Source of the DNA: Schauerella aestuarii
GTDB taxonomy: Bacteria; Pseudomonadota; Gammaproteobacteria; Burkholderiales; Burkholderiaceae_B
DNA length: 64,000 bases
Direction: 5' to 3'
Assembly: GCF_009866805.1 (NCBI RefSeq)
Contig: NZ_SIZW01000042.1
Coordinates: forward strand, 744,001-808,000
Positions within the stretch are counted from its first letter, which is position 1, and every line of letters starts with the position of its first letter. The notes under the pieces are model-generated. The model was not told the DNA's origin. It made no database searches and saw nothing but the letters and a program-made list of their open reading frames with translations. Below are positions 42,997-53,415 of this stretch, one piece after another. Both the position numbers and the translations under genes were made by a program.

Positions 42997-44277
42997 TCAC
43001 GTTGCTTTCTCCTCACGCGCTGATCCCTCAGCGCCCGGCTTGCGTACGCCTTGCAGTTGCGCCGCACGCAATGCGGGCGAGGTGGCGGCCACGGCGCTCA
43101 CCGCTGCCACGCACGCCACGCCACCGATCAGCAACGCGAGCGGCGGCGAGAGCAGGCGCGCCACGAAACCGACTTGCACATTACCCAGCGCCGGGCCGAT
43201 CGAGGTCTGCATCATCCAGATGCTCGATACGCGACCCAACAATTCGTCCGGCGTATACCGCTGCACCAATGCACCGCGCAGGATCTTGGAGATCGTGTCG
43301 GCCGCGCCCATCAAGGCCAGGCTGATCATCGCCCACCACAACGAGGTGCCCAGGGCCAACAGCACGATCGATACCCCCCACACGAGTACGGCAGCGATCA
43401 ACACATGGCCCGTCTGCACCACCCGGCGCGTCCAGCCACTGCTCAACGCGGCAAGCGTGGCGCCGATCGCGGGCGCGGCATACAGGAAACCGGCGACTTG
43501 CGGCCCGCCACCGAGGATGCGCGTCCCCCATTCCGGCAACAAGGCCAGCGGCGTCGCAAGCACCATGGCGGCCAGATCGATCAGCAGGAGACCGCGCAAC
43601 AACGCGTTGCTGCGGATGTAGCTCAACCCTTCGATGAAAGATGCGGCGGCACGGATGGACACCTTGCGCGGCGGTGGCGGCAATGGCGGCAGGCGATACA
43701 GCAAAAACGGGGTGGCCAACACCCCCACGAGCACGATGGCGTAGCAGAACACGAGTCCAGGCCCGGCGATCAGTGCCCCGGCAAGTGCGGGCCCCACGAT
43801 GCCACCGATCTGCATCGACAGCCCCCCGAGCGCTGCAGCGGCAGCCAGGCGTTCGCGTCCCACCAGCGCCGGCGTGGCGGCCATCATGGCCGGCACGCTG
43901 ATGCCGCCCGCCGCCCCGCTGATCATGCCGGCCACGTAGATCAATGCGATCGTGGGCTCGGGCAACAAGGCGTTGACGAAGAACAGCAACACGCCTACCG
44001 CGTACGCCGAGCGGGACCACAGCATGAGCGAGCGGCGGTCACGCCGATCCGACAGCACGCCGCCGGCAATCAATGCCAGCACCATCGGCACGGCCATGGC
44101 CACATTGAGCGCCGCAACCGCCACCGACGATTGCGTGATCTGAAACAGCTGCAAGCTCGCCGCTACCAGCAGCATGCCGGTGACGAGCACCGTAGCCGTG
44201 CGGGCTGCGAACGCGTACCGGAATGCCGGACTGTCGCGCAGCGGACTGATGTCCATGAAGAAAGATTTAGCCGTCAT
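42997..44277 (-). CDS. entS: MFS siderophore exporter (EntS-like)
   Basis: A 426-residue major-facilitator protein with about 12 helices. The EntS-type start is MDISPLRDSPAFRYAFAART, the loop GGVLSDRRDRRSLML is the MFS motif A, and the middle has ATPALVGRERL and LPPLPPPPRK, as in EntS. EntS pumps enterobactin out of the cytoplasm. The ATG overlaps the end of the NRPS gene by 11 nt, so export is coupled with synthesis. Confidence 0.9.
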   Translation of the reverse strand: MTAKSFFMDISPLRDSPAFRYAFAARTATVLVTGMLLVAASLQLFQITQSSVAVAALNVAMAVPMVLALIAGGVLSDRRDRRSLMLWSRSAYAVGVLLFFVNALLPEPTIALIYVAGMISGAAGGISVPAMMAATPALVGRERLAAAAALGGLSMQIGGIVGPALAGALIAGPGLVFCYAIVLVGVLATPFLLYRLPPLPPPPRKVSIRAAASFIEGLSYIRSNALLRGLLLIDLAAMVLATPLALLPEWGTRILGGGPQVAGFLYAAPAIGATLAALSSGWTRRVVQTGHVLIAAVLVWGVSIVLLALGTSLWWAMISLALMGAADTISKILRGALVQRYTPDELLGRVSSIWMMQTSIGPALGNVQVGFVARLLSPPLALLIGGVACVAAVSAVAATSPALRAAQLQGVRKPGAEGSAREEKAT

Positions 44278-47200
44278 CGTGCAGTGAAGGAGTAAGCGTC
44301 GTGGCGCGATCGCACGCGTCCAGGTGCGCCGCCAGCAGCGGCGCAATCAGTGCGGTGGCATCGGCGCCGACCATGTGGGCGTGCACGCTGGGGATCTCGT
44401 GAATATCCAATGACGCCACGTACGGCGACCACTGGCGTGGAAAGAGGTTTTCGCCCTCGTGATCGAGCGCGGCGCGGAAATACATCAGATGGCCGGGGTA
44501 CACCGTGTGATGGTGCGCACGCACCATCGCGTTGTTTTCGGCGACCACACGGAAAACGCCGTCGATCATGTCGTCGGGCAATTCGCCCAGCGGGTGACCG
44601 CTGCGGCGGAGAAAATCGACGACGCCGTCGCGCGTCATGGCCAGATCGATCAAACCGGCCGGGTCGTAGCCGGCAATGTGCAGCAGGGCTTTGTAGATCG
44701 CGTCGGGCGGCGGCGCCGGCTGGTCGCGCCAGACATCGCAGGGATAGGCGTCGAGCATGGCGAGTGCGCCTACTGGACAACCCCGGCGGTGCAGCTCGGC
44801 GGCCATCGCCTGCACGATGATGCCGCCCACCGACCAGCCGGCCAGATGGTAGGGCCCGGCAGGTTGCAACGCGAGCAAGGCGTCGACATACTCGGACGCC
44901 ATCGCGGCGATGCTCTCCGGTGCGTCGGGGCAGTCGGGATGCAGGCCGCGTGCTTGCAGGCCATACACCGTGCGATCCGGCGAGAGCGCGCGGGCCAGCG
45001 CACCGTAGCACCAGCTCAACCCGCCCGCAGGATGCACGCAAAACAACGCCGGACGATCGTCGGGGCCGTGCCGCAGGCCGATCACGGCGCCAAATCCGCC
45101 TGCGCTCGCCGCGCGCGCCTGGTCGTCGCCCGCCAATGTGGAGAGCGCATCCAGGTGCTGCGCCATGCGCGAGACCGTGGGATGCTCGAAGACGGCACCC
45201 AGGCTGAAGGCATAGCCCCACCGTTGCCGGATGGCCGAGGCCAATTGCGCGGCCAGCAACGAATGCCCGCCGAGCTCGAAGAAGTCATCGTCGGCCCCCT
45301 GCACCGCCCCGGCATGGCCGAGGACGGCGGCAAACAGATCGGCGACTGTGCGCTCAGTGGGCGTGGCGGGTGCACGCCCCACACGCACCGTTTGCGGCGG
45401 CTGCGGCAAGGCACGCCGGTCCAGCTTGCCATTGGCAGTGATGGGAAGCGCCGGCAAGATCACGAATGCCGCCGGCACCATGTAATCGGGCAAGCGCTGG
45501 GTGGCATGGGTGCGCAAGGCATCGCGCGCCAGCACCGCATGATCGTGCGCCACCACATAGGCCACGATGCGATCCTGGCCGGGCTGATCGGTACGCACGA
45601 TCACGGCCACCTGCGCCACACCGGGCGCGTGGGCCAGTACGGCTTCGATCTCTTCGAGCTCGATGCGTTGACCGCGAATCTTGATCTGGTGATCGGAACG
45701 TCCCAGAAACACCAGCGCACCATCGGCGCGCCTGCGGGCCAGATCGCCCGTGACGTACATGCGTGCGCCCGCCTCGCCAAAGGGATCGGCCACGAAGCGC
45801 TCGGCCGTCAAATCCGGGCGGCCTAGATAACCCTGTGCCAGTTGCCGGCCCGCGATGTAAAGATGGCCGGCCACGCCCACCGGCAACGGTCGCAGGCAGT
45901 CGTCGAGCACATAGAGTGCGGTGTTCCACACGGGATGCCCGATAGGCACCGGCACCGACGGATCGTGCGCAGCCGCAGGCCAGTAGCTCACATCAATGGC
46001 CGCTTCGGTCGGCCCGTAAAGGTTATGCAGTTCGGCCGCAAACACTTGGTGAAAGCGATCGCGCACGGCCGCCGGCAAGGCTTCGCCGCTGCAGAACACG
46101 CGCTTCATGTGCAGGCCTTTGGCCGACGGTTCGGCCAGGAAGGCCGACAGCATCGACGGCACGAAGTGCAGCGTATCGATGCGCTGCGTGCGCACGATAT
46201 CGGCAAGCCACGCGGGATCCTTGTGCGCTTCGGGCGGCGCCACCACCAACACGCCGCCGGTAATGAGCGGCAGGAAAAATTCCCACACCGACACATCGAA
46301 CGTGGCCGGGGTTTTCTGCAGGGTGCGGCAAGCAGGACCGAAGCCGTAATGCTCTGCCATCCACAACAACCGGTTGACGATGGCATCGTGCGCCACCACC
46401 ACGCCTTTCGGCGCACCGGTCGAGCCGGAGGTGTAGATCACGTACGCGGGATCGCCGGGTTCGGGCACCGTCAACGTCGACGCTGAAGTGGCACGTCCGG
46501 CGGCAAGTGCAGCGGCAGGTTCATCGACCGGTGCCGCGGCCAGGATCGTGTCCACGCACAGCGCCGTTTCGGACGGCACGGCATCGCGCACGCTTTGCAA
46601 GGTGAGCACGGCGCGCGGCGACGCCGAACCGAGAATGGCAGCCAGCCGATCGCGAGGATGTGCCAGATCGAGCGGCAAATAGGCGGCGCCGGCACGCATG
46701 ACTGCGACCAGTGCCACCATGAGTTCAAGACTGCGCGGCATGGCGAGCGCAACCACATCGCCACGACGCACGCCCTGCCCGGCCAGTGTGTGCGCCAGCA
46801 GGCGGCTGCGTGCGTCGAGCTCGGCATACGTCAAGGCCGATCGCTCGAATACCACAGCATCCGATGCGGCATGTGTGTGCAGCGCCTCGTCGAGCAGCGC
46901 GGCCAACGTGGTGCGCGGCACCGCACGCACGTCGCCGTGCGCATCGCGCTGCCACTGCGTCCGCTCTTCGGCCGTCAACGTGGGCACATCGGCCAGGCGT
47001 TCGGCGGCCACCGCGTGCTGCAGGAGATCGGCCAATCGCGCCAGATGCGCGTCGACGTCCGATTGGCGATACAACGCGGGATTGGCTTCCACAGCCAGAT
47101 GGATGTGCTGGCCGGCCGCGTCACCGCGGAACGTCAATGTGAGATCGTCGACGGGACCGGCACACATGACCTGCACGCGCGTGCGCAGTCCGGTCAACGC

Positions 47201-48268
47201 AGGCGGATTGTCGAACGGCAGTACGTTGATCAGGGGGCCGAACAGGCGGCGCTGCCCGCCCAGCAAACCCAGATCGCGGCGCAGTTGTTCGCTGCGGTAG
47301 CGGCCGTGGCGGCGCGCACGGCGCAATGCCCGCGATGTTTCCAGCATGAACGCGTCCATGGGCTGACGCTCGTCCACGTCGATCGCCACCGGCAGCACGT
47401 TCATCACCATGGCGGGCACGCGCGCACTCGCACTGCCCAGGCGCCCCATGTAAGGTGCGCCGACCACGGCGCGGGTACGTCCCGTCATGCGGGCGACGTA
47501 GACCGCGCACAAGCCCAGCAGAATGTCGGGCCACGAGGCACCCGAACGTTGTGCAAGCACGGCGAGGTGTTCGGCAAAGCGGTCCGGCAACGCCACCCCC
47601 GCCTGCAGAAAGCGATGCGCCGTCAGCGGCACGCCTTCAGCCAGCCCGATCGCCGGTTCGCCGCCGGCCAGCGCATCCAGCCAATACGCGCGATCGGCCG
47701 CCCGTTTCTCCGAGCCCAGATAGGTGGCGCTTTCCTCCAGAACGTTGGCGAGCGGCGCCAGCGGTGTGCCGGCGGCTTCGCCCGTCACGCGCGAGCGATA
47801 TAGTTGTGCCACGCGCGCGTCGATGAGCGCCATGCCGTAACCGTCCGCGGCCAGATGATGCACCCGTTGATACCAGATATGCGTGCCGGGTCCGGTGCGC
47901 AGCAGCCATTGCGCCGCCATCGGATCGTGCGCGGGATCGGTGGGGCGCTGCATGTCGGCCGCCATCAACGCCTGCGCGCGGGCCTGCGGATCGGCCTCCA
48001 GCGACACATCGATCACCTGCAAACGCGGACGCATCGCGGCATCGACCACGCCGTGCGGGACGCCTTCGATTTCAACCACGCGCAGCGCCAGACTGTCGCA
48101 TTCATCCATTGCCGTATCGACCGCCCACGCGAACGCATCGACATCGAGGTCGCCCTCGATATCGGTGCGCTGTGCCGTATTGAAAATCGGGTTTACCGCA
48201 TCCAGGCGCTGGGCAAACCACATCCCGGCTTGCGCCTCGGTCAGCGGCGCGGTCGATCCTTGCATCAT
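44267..48268 (-). CDS. entF: Serine-activating NRPS, C-A-T-TE (EntF-like)
   Basis: A 1333-residue single-module NRPS. The condensation domain has VHHLAADGYG near residue 145. The adenylation domain contains YVIYTSGSTGAPKGVVV, NLYGPTEAAIDVSYW and ANGKLDRRALP. The pocket residues I read are D-V-W-H-F-S-L-I-D-K, one conservative change from the serine code of EntF. The carrier serine is in ELGGHSLLAAQL, and the thioesterase nucleophile is in GWSVGGIIV with a late SVHAHMVG histidine. It should join DHB from the carrier protein to serine and release a cyclic or linear oligomer. It overlaps the carrier gene by 4 nt. Confidence 0.93.
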   Translation of the reverse strand: MMQGSTAPLTEAQAGMWFAQRLDAVNPIFNTAQRTDIEGDLDVDAFAWAVDTAMDECDSLALRVVEIEGVPHGVVDAAMRPRLQVIDVSLEADPQARAQALMAADMQRPTDPAHDPMAAQWLLRTGPGTHIWYQRVHHLAADGYGMALIDARVAQLYRSRVTGEAAGTPLAPLANVLEESATYLGSEKRAADRAYWLDALAGGEPAIGLAEGVPLTAHRFLQAGVALPDRFAEHLAVLAQRSGASWPDILLGLCAVYVARMTGRTRAVVGAPYMGRLGSASARVPAMVMNVLPVAIDVDERQPMDAFMLETSRALRRARRHGRYRSEQLRRDLGLLGGQRRLFGPLINVLPFDNPPALTGLRTRVQVMCAGPVDDLTLTFRGDAAGQHIHLAVEANPALYRQSDVDAHLARLADLLQHAVAAERLADVPTLTAEERTQWQRDAHGDVRAVPRTTLAALLDEALHTHAASDAVVFERSALTYAELDARSRLLAHTLAGQGVRRGDVVALAMPRSLELMVALVAVMRAGAAYLPLDLAHPRDRLAAILGSASPRAVLTLQSVRDAVPSETALCVDTILAAAPVDEPAAALAAGRATSASTLTVPEPGDPAYVIYTSGSTGAPKGVVVAHDAIVNRLLWMAEHYGFGPACRTLQKTPATFDVSVWEFFLPLITGGVLVVAPPEAHKDPAWLADIVRTQRIDTLHFVPSMLSAFLAEPSAKGLHMKRVFCSGEALPAAVRDRFHQVFAAELHNLYGPTEAAIDVSYWPAAAHDPSVPVPIGHPVWNTALYVLDDCLRPLPVGVAGHLYIAGRQLAQGYLGRPDLTAERFVADPFGEAGARMYVTGDLARRRADGALVFLGRSDHQIKIRGQRIELEEIEAVLAHAPGVAQVAVIVRTDQPGQDRIVAYVVAHDHAVLARDALRTHATQRLPDYMVPAAFVILPALPITANGKLDRRALPQPPQTVRVGRAPATPTERTVADLFAAVLGHAGAVQGADDDFFELGGHSLLAAQLASAIRQRWGYAFSLGAVFEHPTVSRMAQHLDALSTLAGDDQARAASAGGFGAVIGLRHGPDDRPALFCVHPAGGLSWCYGALARALSPDRTVYGLQARGLHPDCPDAPESIAAMASEYVDALLALQPAGPYHLAGWSVGGIIVQAMAAELHRRGCPVGALAMLDAYPCDVWRDQPAPPPDAIYKALLHIAGYDPAGLIDLAMTRDGVVDFLRRSGHPLGELPDDMIDGVFRVVAENNAMVRAHHHTVYPGHLMYFRAALDHEGENLFPRQWSPYVASLDIHEIPSVHAHMVGADATALIAPLLAAHLDACDRATTLTPSLHDDG

Positions 48269-48549
48269 GCCTGTGAACCACCTTTTGCCGCACGTGCCAG
48301 GGCTTGCTCGGCCACGTGCCACCAATGCGCCAGCGTGGGCGTTTCGGCCAGTTCGGAGAATTGCAGATCGACCCCGGCCGAACGCCACTGCGTGACCAGC
48401 GCCATGGCTCGGATCGAATCCAGACCCAGATCGATCAGGCTGTCGTGATCGCCCACTTCATCGGGCGCTTCATGCAACACGCGCGCGATGTCGGCCCGCA
48501 TGCTATCGAGGGTCAATGCCGTCGGGCGATCCTGTGTATTCGCGCTCAT
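48265..48549 (-). CDS. Stand-alone aryl carrier protein
   Basis: A 94-residue acyl/aryl carrier domain. The phosphopantetheine serine is in [16 protein letters not shown] near residue 45, and the sequence resembles the C-terminal ArCP of EntB. The isochorismatase half of EntB is missing, so this protein only carries the aryl group. It overlaps entE and entF by 4 nt each. The PPTase encoded upstream would activate it. Confidence 0.88.
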   Translation of the reverse strand: MSANTQDRPTALTLDSMRADIARVLHEAPDEVGDHDSLIDLGLDSIRAMALVTQWRSAGVDLQFSELAETPTLAHWWHVAEQALARAAKGGSQA

Positions 48550-50192
48550 GCCTGTTCTCCTTGCTCGGGCGTCGTCAGCCGTGCGCGAAGCGCGGCGCGC
48601 AATTCGCGGCGGCTGATCTTGAGTGCGGCCGTCTCGGCGAACTTGTCCACAAACACCACCTGATCCGGCACTTTGAAATCGGCCAGGCCGCGATCGCGTA
48701 TCCATTGTTTGATCTGCGCGCCGCGCGGCTTCTCGCCCTGCGGAATAATGAAGGCGCAGGTGCGTTCGCCCAGATACTCGTCCGGAATCGATACCACAGC
48801 CGCGTCGAACACATTGGGATGGGCCAGCAGATGGTCTTCGATTTCTTCGGCCGAAATCTTTTCGCCGGCGCGGTTGATGTGGTCAGTGGCGCGGCCCTGC
48901 ACCGACAGATAACCGTCGGCATTGCGTTTGACGATATCGCCGGTGCGATAGAAACCGTCCTCGGTAAACGAGCGGGCGTTTGCCGAGTCGTTGTTGTGGT
49001 AACCACGTATGGTGTAAGGCCCGCGTGTGAGCAGATAGCCCGGCTCGCCTTCCGGCACGGGCTGCCCCAGATCGTCGACCACGAGCACCTCGTCGTCGGC
49101 GCTGATCGGGCGGCCTTGCGTATTGACGATGACCTCTTCCGGATCGTCCAGGCGGGTGTAGTTCACCAGCCCTTCCGCCATGCCAAACACCTGTTGCAGC
49201 GTAATGCCCAGCACCGGGCGCACGCGCCGCGCCACTTCGGGTGCGAGCTTGGCCCCGCCGACCTGCATCACTTTCAAGGAGGACAAGTCGTGTTGGCTAT
49301 TCGGGCGCGCCTGCAGCCAGACCAACAGCAGCGGCGGCACGAGGCTCGTCATCGTCACGCCTTCACGCTCGATCAACGGAAACGCCGCTTCGGGACTGGG
49401 CGACGGGCTCAGCACCACGCGGGCGCCGGCATACAAGGCGCCGAGCACGCCGGGCGAGCTCATCGGATAGTTATGGGCGATCGGCAACGCGGCGAGAAAC
49501 ACACTCTCGGCGTCCATCCCGCAGATCACATCGCTTTCGCGCAAGGTGTAGATATAGTCGTCGTGCGTGCGCGGGATGAGTTTCGATAGGCCCGTGCTGC
49601 CACCGGAAATCTGCAGGAACGCCACGTCGGACGGTTTCGGCCCCGCTTCCGCCGGCAAGGGCTGCGCGCGCCCGCGCGCCGCAAGATCGGCGAACCCGGT
49701 TTGCCCGTCGCGATCGGGACGGGCCACGAATACCTGCCGCACCGCGGGCAAACGCTGCTGCAACTCGGCGGCGAGCTCCGCATAGTCATATCCTTCGTGA
49801 CGCCCCGCGATCACGTAGGCACTTGCCTCTGAAGACGACGCAAAATGCGCGATCTCGGTGATGCGATGCGCGGGAAGCGCATACACCGGCAGGATGCCCG
49901 CGCGAAAGAGCCCGAACACCACTTCAAAGAACTCGGGAATATTGGGCAGATGCACCACCACGCGATCGCCGGCCACAAGCCCGCTGGCGCGCAAACCGGC
50001 AGCCATCTCATTGGCGCGGCGGTCCAGCTCGGCATAGCTCCAGCGCGTGTCGCCGCCCACGATAGCGATTTTGTCCGGATGGGCTTGCGCCCGTTCGCGC
50101 AACCAACCGCCGAAAGTTTCGCCGCGCCAATGGCCGGCGGCGCGGTAACGCGCAGCCAAATCGTCAGGCCAGATCTGAGAGACAGGTTTCAT
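48546..50192 (-). CDS. entE: 2,3-dihydroxybenzoate-AMP ligase (EntE-like)
   Basis: A 548-residue aryl-acid adenylating enzyme. The P-loop is [21 protein letters not shown] in parts near 195, with the aryl-binding segment [10 protein letters not shown] near 235 and [16 protein letters not shown] near 335. Serine (SSPG) rather than the alanine/cysteine of salicylate enzymes favours 2,3-dihydroxybenzoate. The C-terminal catalytic loop reads [12 protein letters not shown], lacking the usual glycine before lysine. The ATG at 50192 lies 1 bp beyond the PPTase stop and matches EntE; an ATG 24 bp earlier is possible. Confidence 0.92.
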   Translation of the reverse strand: MKPVSQIWPDDLAARYRAAGHWRGETFGGWLRERAQAHPDKIAIVGGDTRWSYAELDRRANEMAAGLRASGLVAGDRVVVHLPNIPEFFEVVFGLFRAGILPVYALPAHRITEIAHFASSSEASAYVIAGRHEGYDYAELAAELQQRLPAVRQVFVARPDRDGQTGFADLAARGRAQPLPAEAGPKPSDVAFLQISGGSTGLSKLIPRTHDDYIYTLRESDVICGMDAESVFLAALPIAHNYPMSSPGVLGALYAGARVVLSPSPSPEAAFPLIEREGVTMTSLVPPLLLVWLQARPNSQHDLSSLKVMQVGGAKLAPEVARRVRPVLGITLQQVFGMAEGLVNYTRLDDPEEVIVNTQGRPISADDEVLVVDDLGQPVPEGEPGYLLTRGPYTIRGYHNNDSANARSFTEDGFYRTGDIVKRNADGYLSVQGRATDHINRAGEKISAEEIEDHLLAHPNVFDAAVVSIPDEYLGERTCAFIIPQGEKPRGAQIKQWIRDRGLADFKVPDQVVFVDKFAETAALKISRRELRAALRARLTTPEQGEQA

Positions 50193-50193
50193 T

Positions 50194-50922
50194 TCATCGA
50201 ACACATTGAAGATCATGCTTAGCGCGCAACAGTGCATCCGGCGCGCAAAGCGAAAAGGTGAAGGTGGGCACAGCGCAAGGCTGCTGCACGCACACGGTGC
50301 CGCAATAGCCTTCCGGCACAGGCAGGCGGGCCATCCATCCGGGCGCTGCAGGAGCGAGGCCGGGCATCGGCGAGATCCGCGCCGTGCCTGCGGAACCGTC
50401 AAGCTCGGGCGTGGTGAACCCGGCAGGCATATCGCCCAGCCCCAAGCCCCATGCCTTGAGCAGGGCCTCTTTGGCGGTCCACAGATCGAAGAATGCGCGC
50501 GGCCGATCGGTTGCGCCGTCGACCCGCGCTTGCTCGGCGGCGCTGAACACTTGCGCGCCCACCGCCCGATAATCGAGCGGCCGGCACTGCTCAATATCGA
50601 TCCCGACGGGTGTAGTGGCGAGCGCGATCAGCGCCCAATCGCCCGCGTGCGACACATTGAAATGCAGGTCTGCAAACGCGGCGCCGTCCAAGGCAGGCTT
50701 GCCGCGCGCGCCCGTCGAAAATGCCAATGATTGCGGGGCGGCGCCCACACGCGCGGCCAACAGCACGCGCAGCGCGCCGCGTGTGACCACGTAGCGGCGC
50801 GCATCGGCCGCTTGCCGCCAGCGGGCTGCGCGGGCCGTCTCCATGGGGGTCAGCACGGCCGCAAAACGCGCCATCGTGGCCGGGTCGACAAGGGTGGGCA
50901 ACAGGGTGATCGCAGTCGTCAT
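50194..50922 (-). CDS. 4'-phosphopantetheinyl transferase (Sfp/EntD type)
   Basis: A 242-residue Sfp-family PPTase. It contains the P-loop-like [15 protein letters not shown] near 95, the metal-binding [10 protein letters not shown] near 112 and [18 protein letters not shown] near 155. It transfers phosphopantetheine from CoA to the carrier protein and the NRPS T domain. The start overlaps the livF stop (TGATG), and the gene runs directly into entE, so it is dedicated to this operon. Confidence 0.92.
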   Translation of the reverse strand: MTTAITLLPTLVDPATMARFAAVLTPMETARAARWRQAADARRYVVTRGALRVLLAARVGAAPQSLAFSTGARGKPALDGAAFADLHFNVSHAGDWALIALATTPVGIDIEQCRPLDYRAVGAQVFSAAEQARVDGATDRPRAFFDLWTAKEALLKAWGLGLGDMPAGFTTPELDGSAGTARISPMPGLAPAAPGWMARLPVPEGYCGTVCVQQPCAVPTFTFSLCAPDALLRAKHDLQCVR

Positions 50923-51662
50923 CACACCCCCAACAGACGATGCTGCAGATCGCGATCGGCACGGAGGTCGGCAATCGCGCCGTCGTACGCGACGCGGCCT
51001 TGCGCCAGCACCGCCGCGCGGTGTGCCACGCGCAGGCACAGCGACAGGTTCTGTTCGACCAGTACCACCGTCATGCCCTCGGCCGCCAGCCGAGGCAGAT
51101 GGTGCACGAGCAGATCGTCGACAGCTTTCGGCGACAGCCCTTCGCTCGGCTCGTCGAGCACCAGCAGATCGGCCTGGGTCAGCAACGCGCGCGCCAACGC
51201 GAGCATCTGCCGCTCGCCGCCACTCAATGCGCCACTCGCCGCGCGCCGCTTTTCGTAGAGCCTTGGGAAGGCGTCATAGACGCGCGGCAACGTCCAGCGT
51301 TCGGGCACGTCGCGCCGCGACAGGGTCGCCAGACGCAGACTTTCGCTCACGCTCAAGGGTGCAAACACGCCGCGTCCCTGCGGCACCAGCCCCACGCCCA
51401 GATTGGCGATGCGATGTGTGGGCCAGCCCATTACAGCTTGCCCCTTGACGTGAATCTCGCCGCGCACGCGTGGGCCCAGATTGAAGATGGCGTTAAGCAG
51501 CGACGTCTTGCCCACGCCATTGCGGCCCAACAGCGCCAGCACATCGCCTTGCGCGACCGTCAGATCGACGCCGGTGAGAATGTCGGCACCCTCATAAGCC
51601 ACACTCACGTCGCGCAACTGCAGTGCCGGCGTGCGTCCCAGACGATCGGTCGTGGCCGTCAT
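50922..51662 (-). CDS. LivF-like ATP-binding protein inside the siderophore operon
   Basis: A 246-residue ATPase with Walker A LLGRNGVGKTSLLNAIFNL near 38, signature LSGGERQMLALARALL near 140 and Walker B LLVLDEPSEGLSP. It belongs to the HAAT (branched-chain-type) branch, not to the FecE branch also present in this island. It overlaps livG by 4 nt and touches the PPTase gene, showing that the importer is embedded in the siderophore transcript. Confidence 0.92.
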   Translation of the reverse strand: MTATTDRLGRTPALQLRDVSVAYEGADILTGVDLTVAQGDVLALLGRNGVGKTSLLNAIFNLGPRVRGEIHVKGQAVMGWPTHRIANLGVGLVPQGRGVFAPLSVSESLRLATLSRRDVPERWTLPRVYDAFPRLYEKRRAASGALSGGERQMLALARALLTQADLLVLDEPSEGLSPKAVDDLLVHHLPRLAAEGMTVVLVEQNLSLCLRVAHRAAVLAQGRVAYDGAIADLRADRDLQHRLLGV

Positions 51663-52501
51663 GCCGCCACCTCCGCCAGCGTTTGTGCCGGCATGCCCAG
51701 ATAGGCGGCCAGCACCCGTGCATCGCCTCGAATCGCTTCGGGCGTATCGACGGCGATCAGCACGCCCAGGTCGAGCACGGCCACGCGATCGCAGTGGCCG
51801 AAAACGATGTCGATATCGTGCGAGACCAGCACGACTGCCGTTTCGGCATGGTGCTGGCGCACCAATGCGAGCAGTCGGGCGCCCTCTTCTTCGGCAAGCC
51901 CCGCGGTAGGTTCATCGAGCAACAGCACGCGTGGCGACTGCGCGAGCGCAATCGTCAGATCCACCATGCGTTGTTCGCCATACGACAGATCGGCGGCCAG
52001 CGTCTCCGCGCGGGCCGAGAGCCCGGCCTGCGCCAGCAACGCATCGGCGCGGGCATCCGCATCGCGCAGTGCGGCGCCCGCCTGCCACCAGCGGTAGCCG
52101 GTGCCGGCCACGGCACGCGCCGCCATTGCCACATTGCGACGCACCGTCATCGAGGGAAACACCAGGCTCTTTTGAAACGTGCGCACGACGCCAAGGTGCG
52201 TGCGCGCTTCGGGACCCAAGCGGGAGATATCCTGGCCATCCAGGCGCACCGTGCCGCGGTCGGCCGTCAGAAAGCCGCTCATGATGTTGAACAAGGTGGT
52301 CTTGCCCGCGCCATTGGGGCCGATGAGGCCAAGCGTCTGGCCGGCCTGCACGTCCAGATCGATATGCTGCAAGACCGGCACGCCGCCGAACGATTTCTCG
52401 ATGGCCGCAAGCTGCACGCGCGGCGCCGCGGCCGACGTCGACGGGGCGGCGGTGGCCTTGACGGCGATGGCTGCGGACGGCACGTTTGCGGCAGCGGTCA
52501 T
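51659..52501 (-). CDS. LivG-like ATP-binding protein inside the siderophore operon
   Basis: A 280-residue ATPase with an Ala-rich N-terminal extension of about 28 residues. Walker A is LIGPNGAGKTTLFNIMSGFL near 60, signature LSYGEQRMVDLTIALA near 180 and Walker B VLLLDEPTAGLAEEE. The LSYGEQR signature is typical of LivG/UrtD-like subunits. It overlaps livM and livF by 4 nt each. Confidence 0.92.
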   Translation of the reverse strand: MTAAANVPSAAIAVKATAAPSTSAAAPRVQLAAIEKSFGGVPVLQHIDLDVQAGQTLGLIGPNGAGKTTLFNIMSGFLTADRGTVRLDGQDISRLGPEARTHLGVVRTFQKSLVFPSMTVRRNVAMAARAVAGTGYRWWQAGAALRDADARADALLAQAGLSARAETLAADLSYGEQRMVDLTIALAQSPRVLLLDEPTAGLAEEEGARLLALVRQHHAETAVVLVSHDIDIVFGHCDRVAVLDLGVLIAVDTPEAIRGDARVLAAYLGMPAQTLAEVAA

Positions 52502-53415
52502 TCGCGTCTCCTGCGCAACGCCGGCACGATGCCATGGGGCAGGAAAATGACCGTGACGACGAACAGCAACCCGATCATCAACTGCCAGCGGTCGGTGTAG
52601 GAACTGAGCTGCGTCTGTGCCAGCAGGTAGAGCGCGGCACCGGCAAAGCCGCCAAACCACGTGCCGATGCCACCCAGCACGGCCATGATCACCAGCGTGG
52701 CCGACATGCTCCAGTGCACGGTGTTCGGACCCACGTACTGATTGACGAAAGGAAAGACGGCCCCTGCCGCCCCGGCGACCGCGCCCGACATCAGAAACGC
52801 CTGCAGGCGCAGACGGCCCTGGCTGAATCCCAACGCCCGCATCCGCAACGGCTGATCGCGCATGCCCTGCAGCGCCTGACCCAATGGCGCGCGCGCGAAA
52901 CTGCGCAGCGCGGCCCATCCGATCAACGCGATCAACAACGCCACCGCATACAGCGCCAGCGGGGACGCGAGCGGTACGGGCCCCCATGACAACGCCGGAA
53001 AGCCCCGCAAGCCATCGGCGCCGCCAGTGACGTCGCGCCAGCGAAAGACCACTTCCCACACCATCTGCCCACCCACGAGCGTGAGCACCAGGAAAAACAA
53101 GCCACTGCTGCGCAGTGTGAGGAGCGCCATCGCCGCAGATATAAGCATGCCTGCCACCATGCCGATCGCGATCACCATGAACACATTTGCGCCCCAGGCC
53201 TGCGCGGCGACGGCGGCGCAGTAAGCAGCTGCGCCAAACACGGCGCCATGCCCCAACGACACCAGACCGCCCACCCCGATCAACAGATTCAAACTCATGA
53301 CGGCCGCACCGACCAACAGGATTTCGGCGGCAAAGCGCAACACGAATCCTTCGCCCGACAACGGCGCTGCCGCGATCAAGGCGACCAGGGCGAGACCCTG
53401 CCAGACGCGCGTCAT
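52498..53415 (-). CDS. LivM-like permease inside the siderophore operon
   Basis: A permease of about 305 residues with the LivM segment LLIGVGGLVSLGHGAVFGAA near 45 and a cytoplasmic coupling loop GQALQGMRDQPLRMRALGFS near 190. Eight or more helices are predicted. The ATG at 53415 overlaps the livH stop by 4 nt. Confidence 0.92.
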   Translation of the reverse strand: MTRVWQGLALVALIAAAPLSGEGFVLRFAAEILLVGAAVMSLNLLIGVGGLVSLGHGAVFGAAAYCAAVAAQAWGANVFMVIAIGMVAGMLISAAMALLTLRSSGLFFLVLTLVGGQMVWEVVFRWRDVTGGADGLRGFPALSWGPVPLASPLALYAVALLIALIGWAALRSFARAPLGQALQGMRDQPLRMRALGFSQGRLRLQAFLMSGAVAGAAGAVFPFVNQYVGPNTVHWSMSATLVIMAVLGGIGTWFGGFAGAALYLLAQTQLSSYTDRWQLMIGLLFVVTVIFLPHGIVPALRRRRE

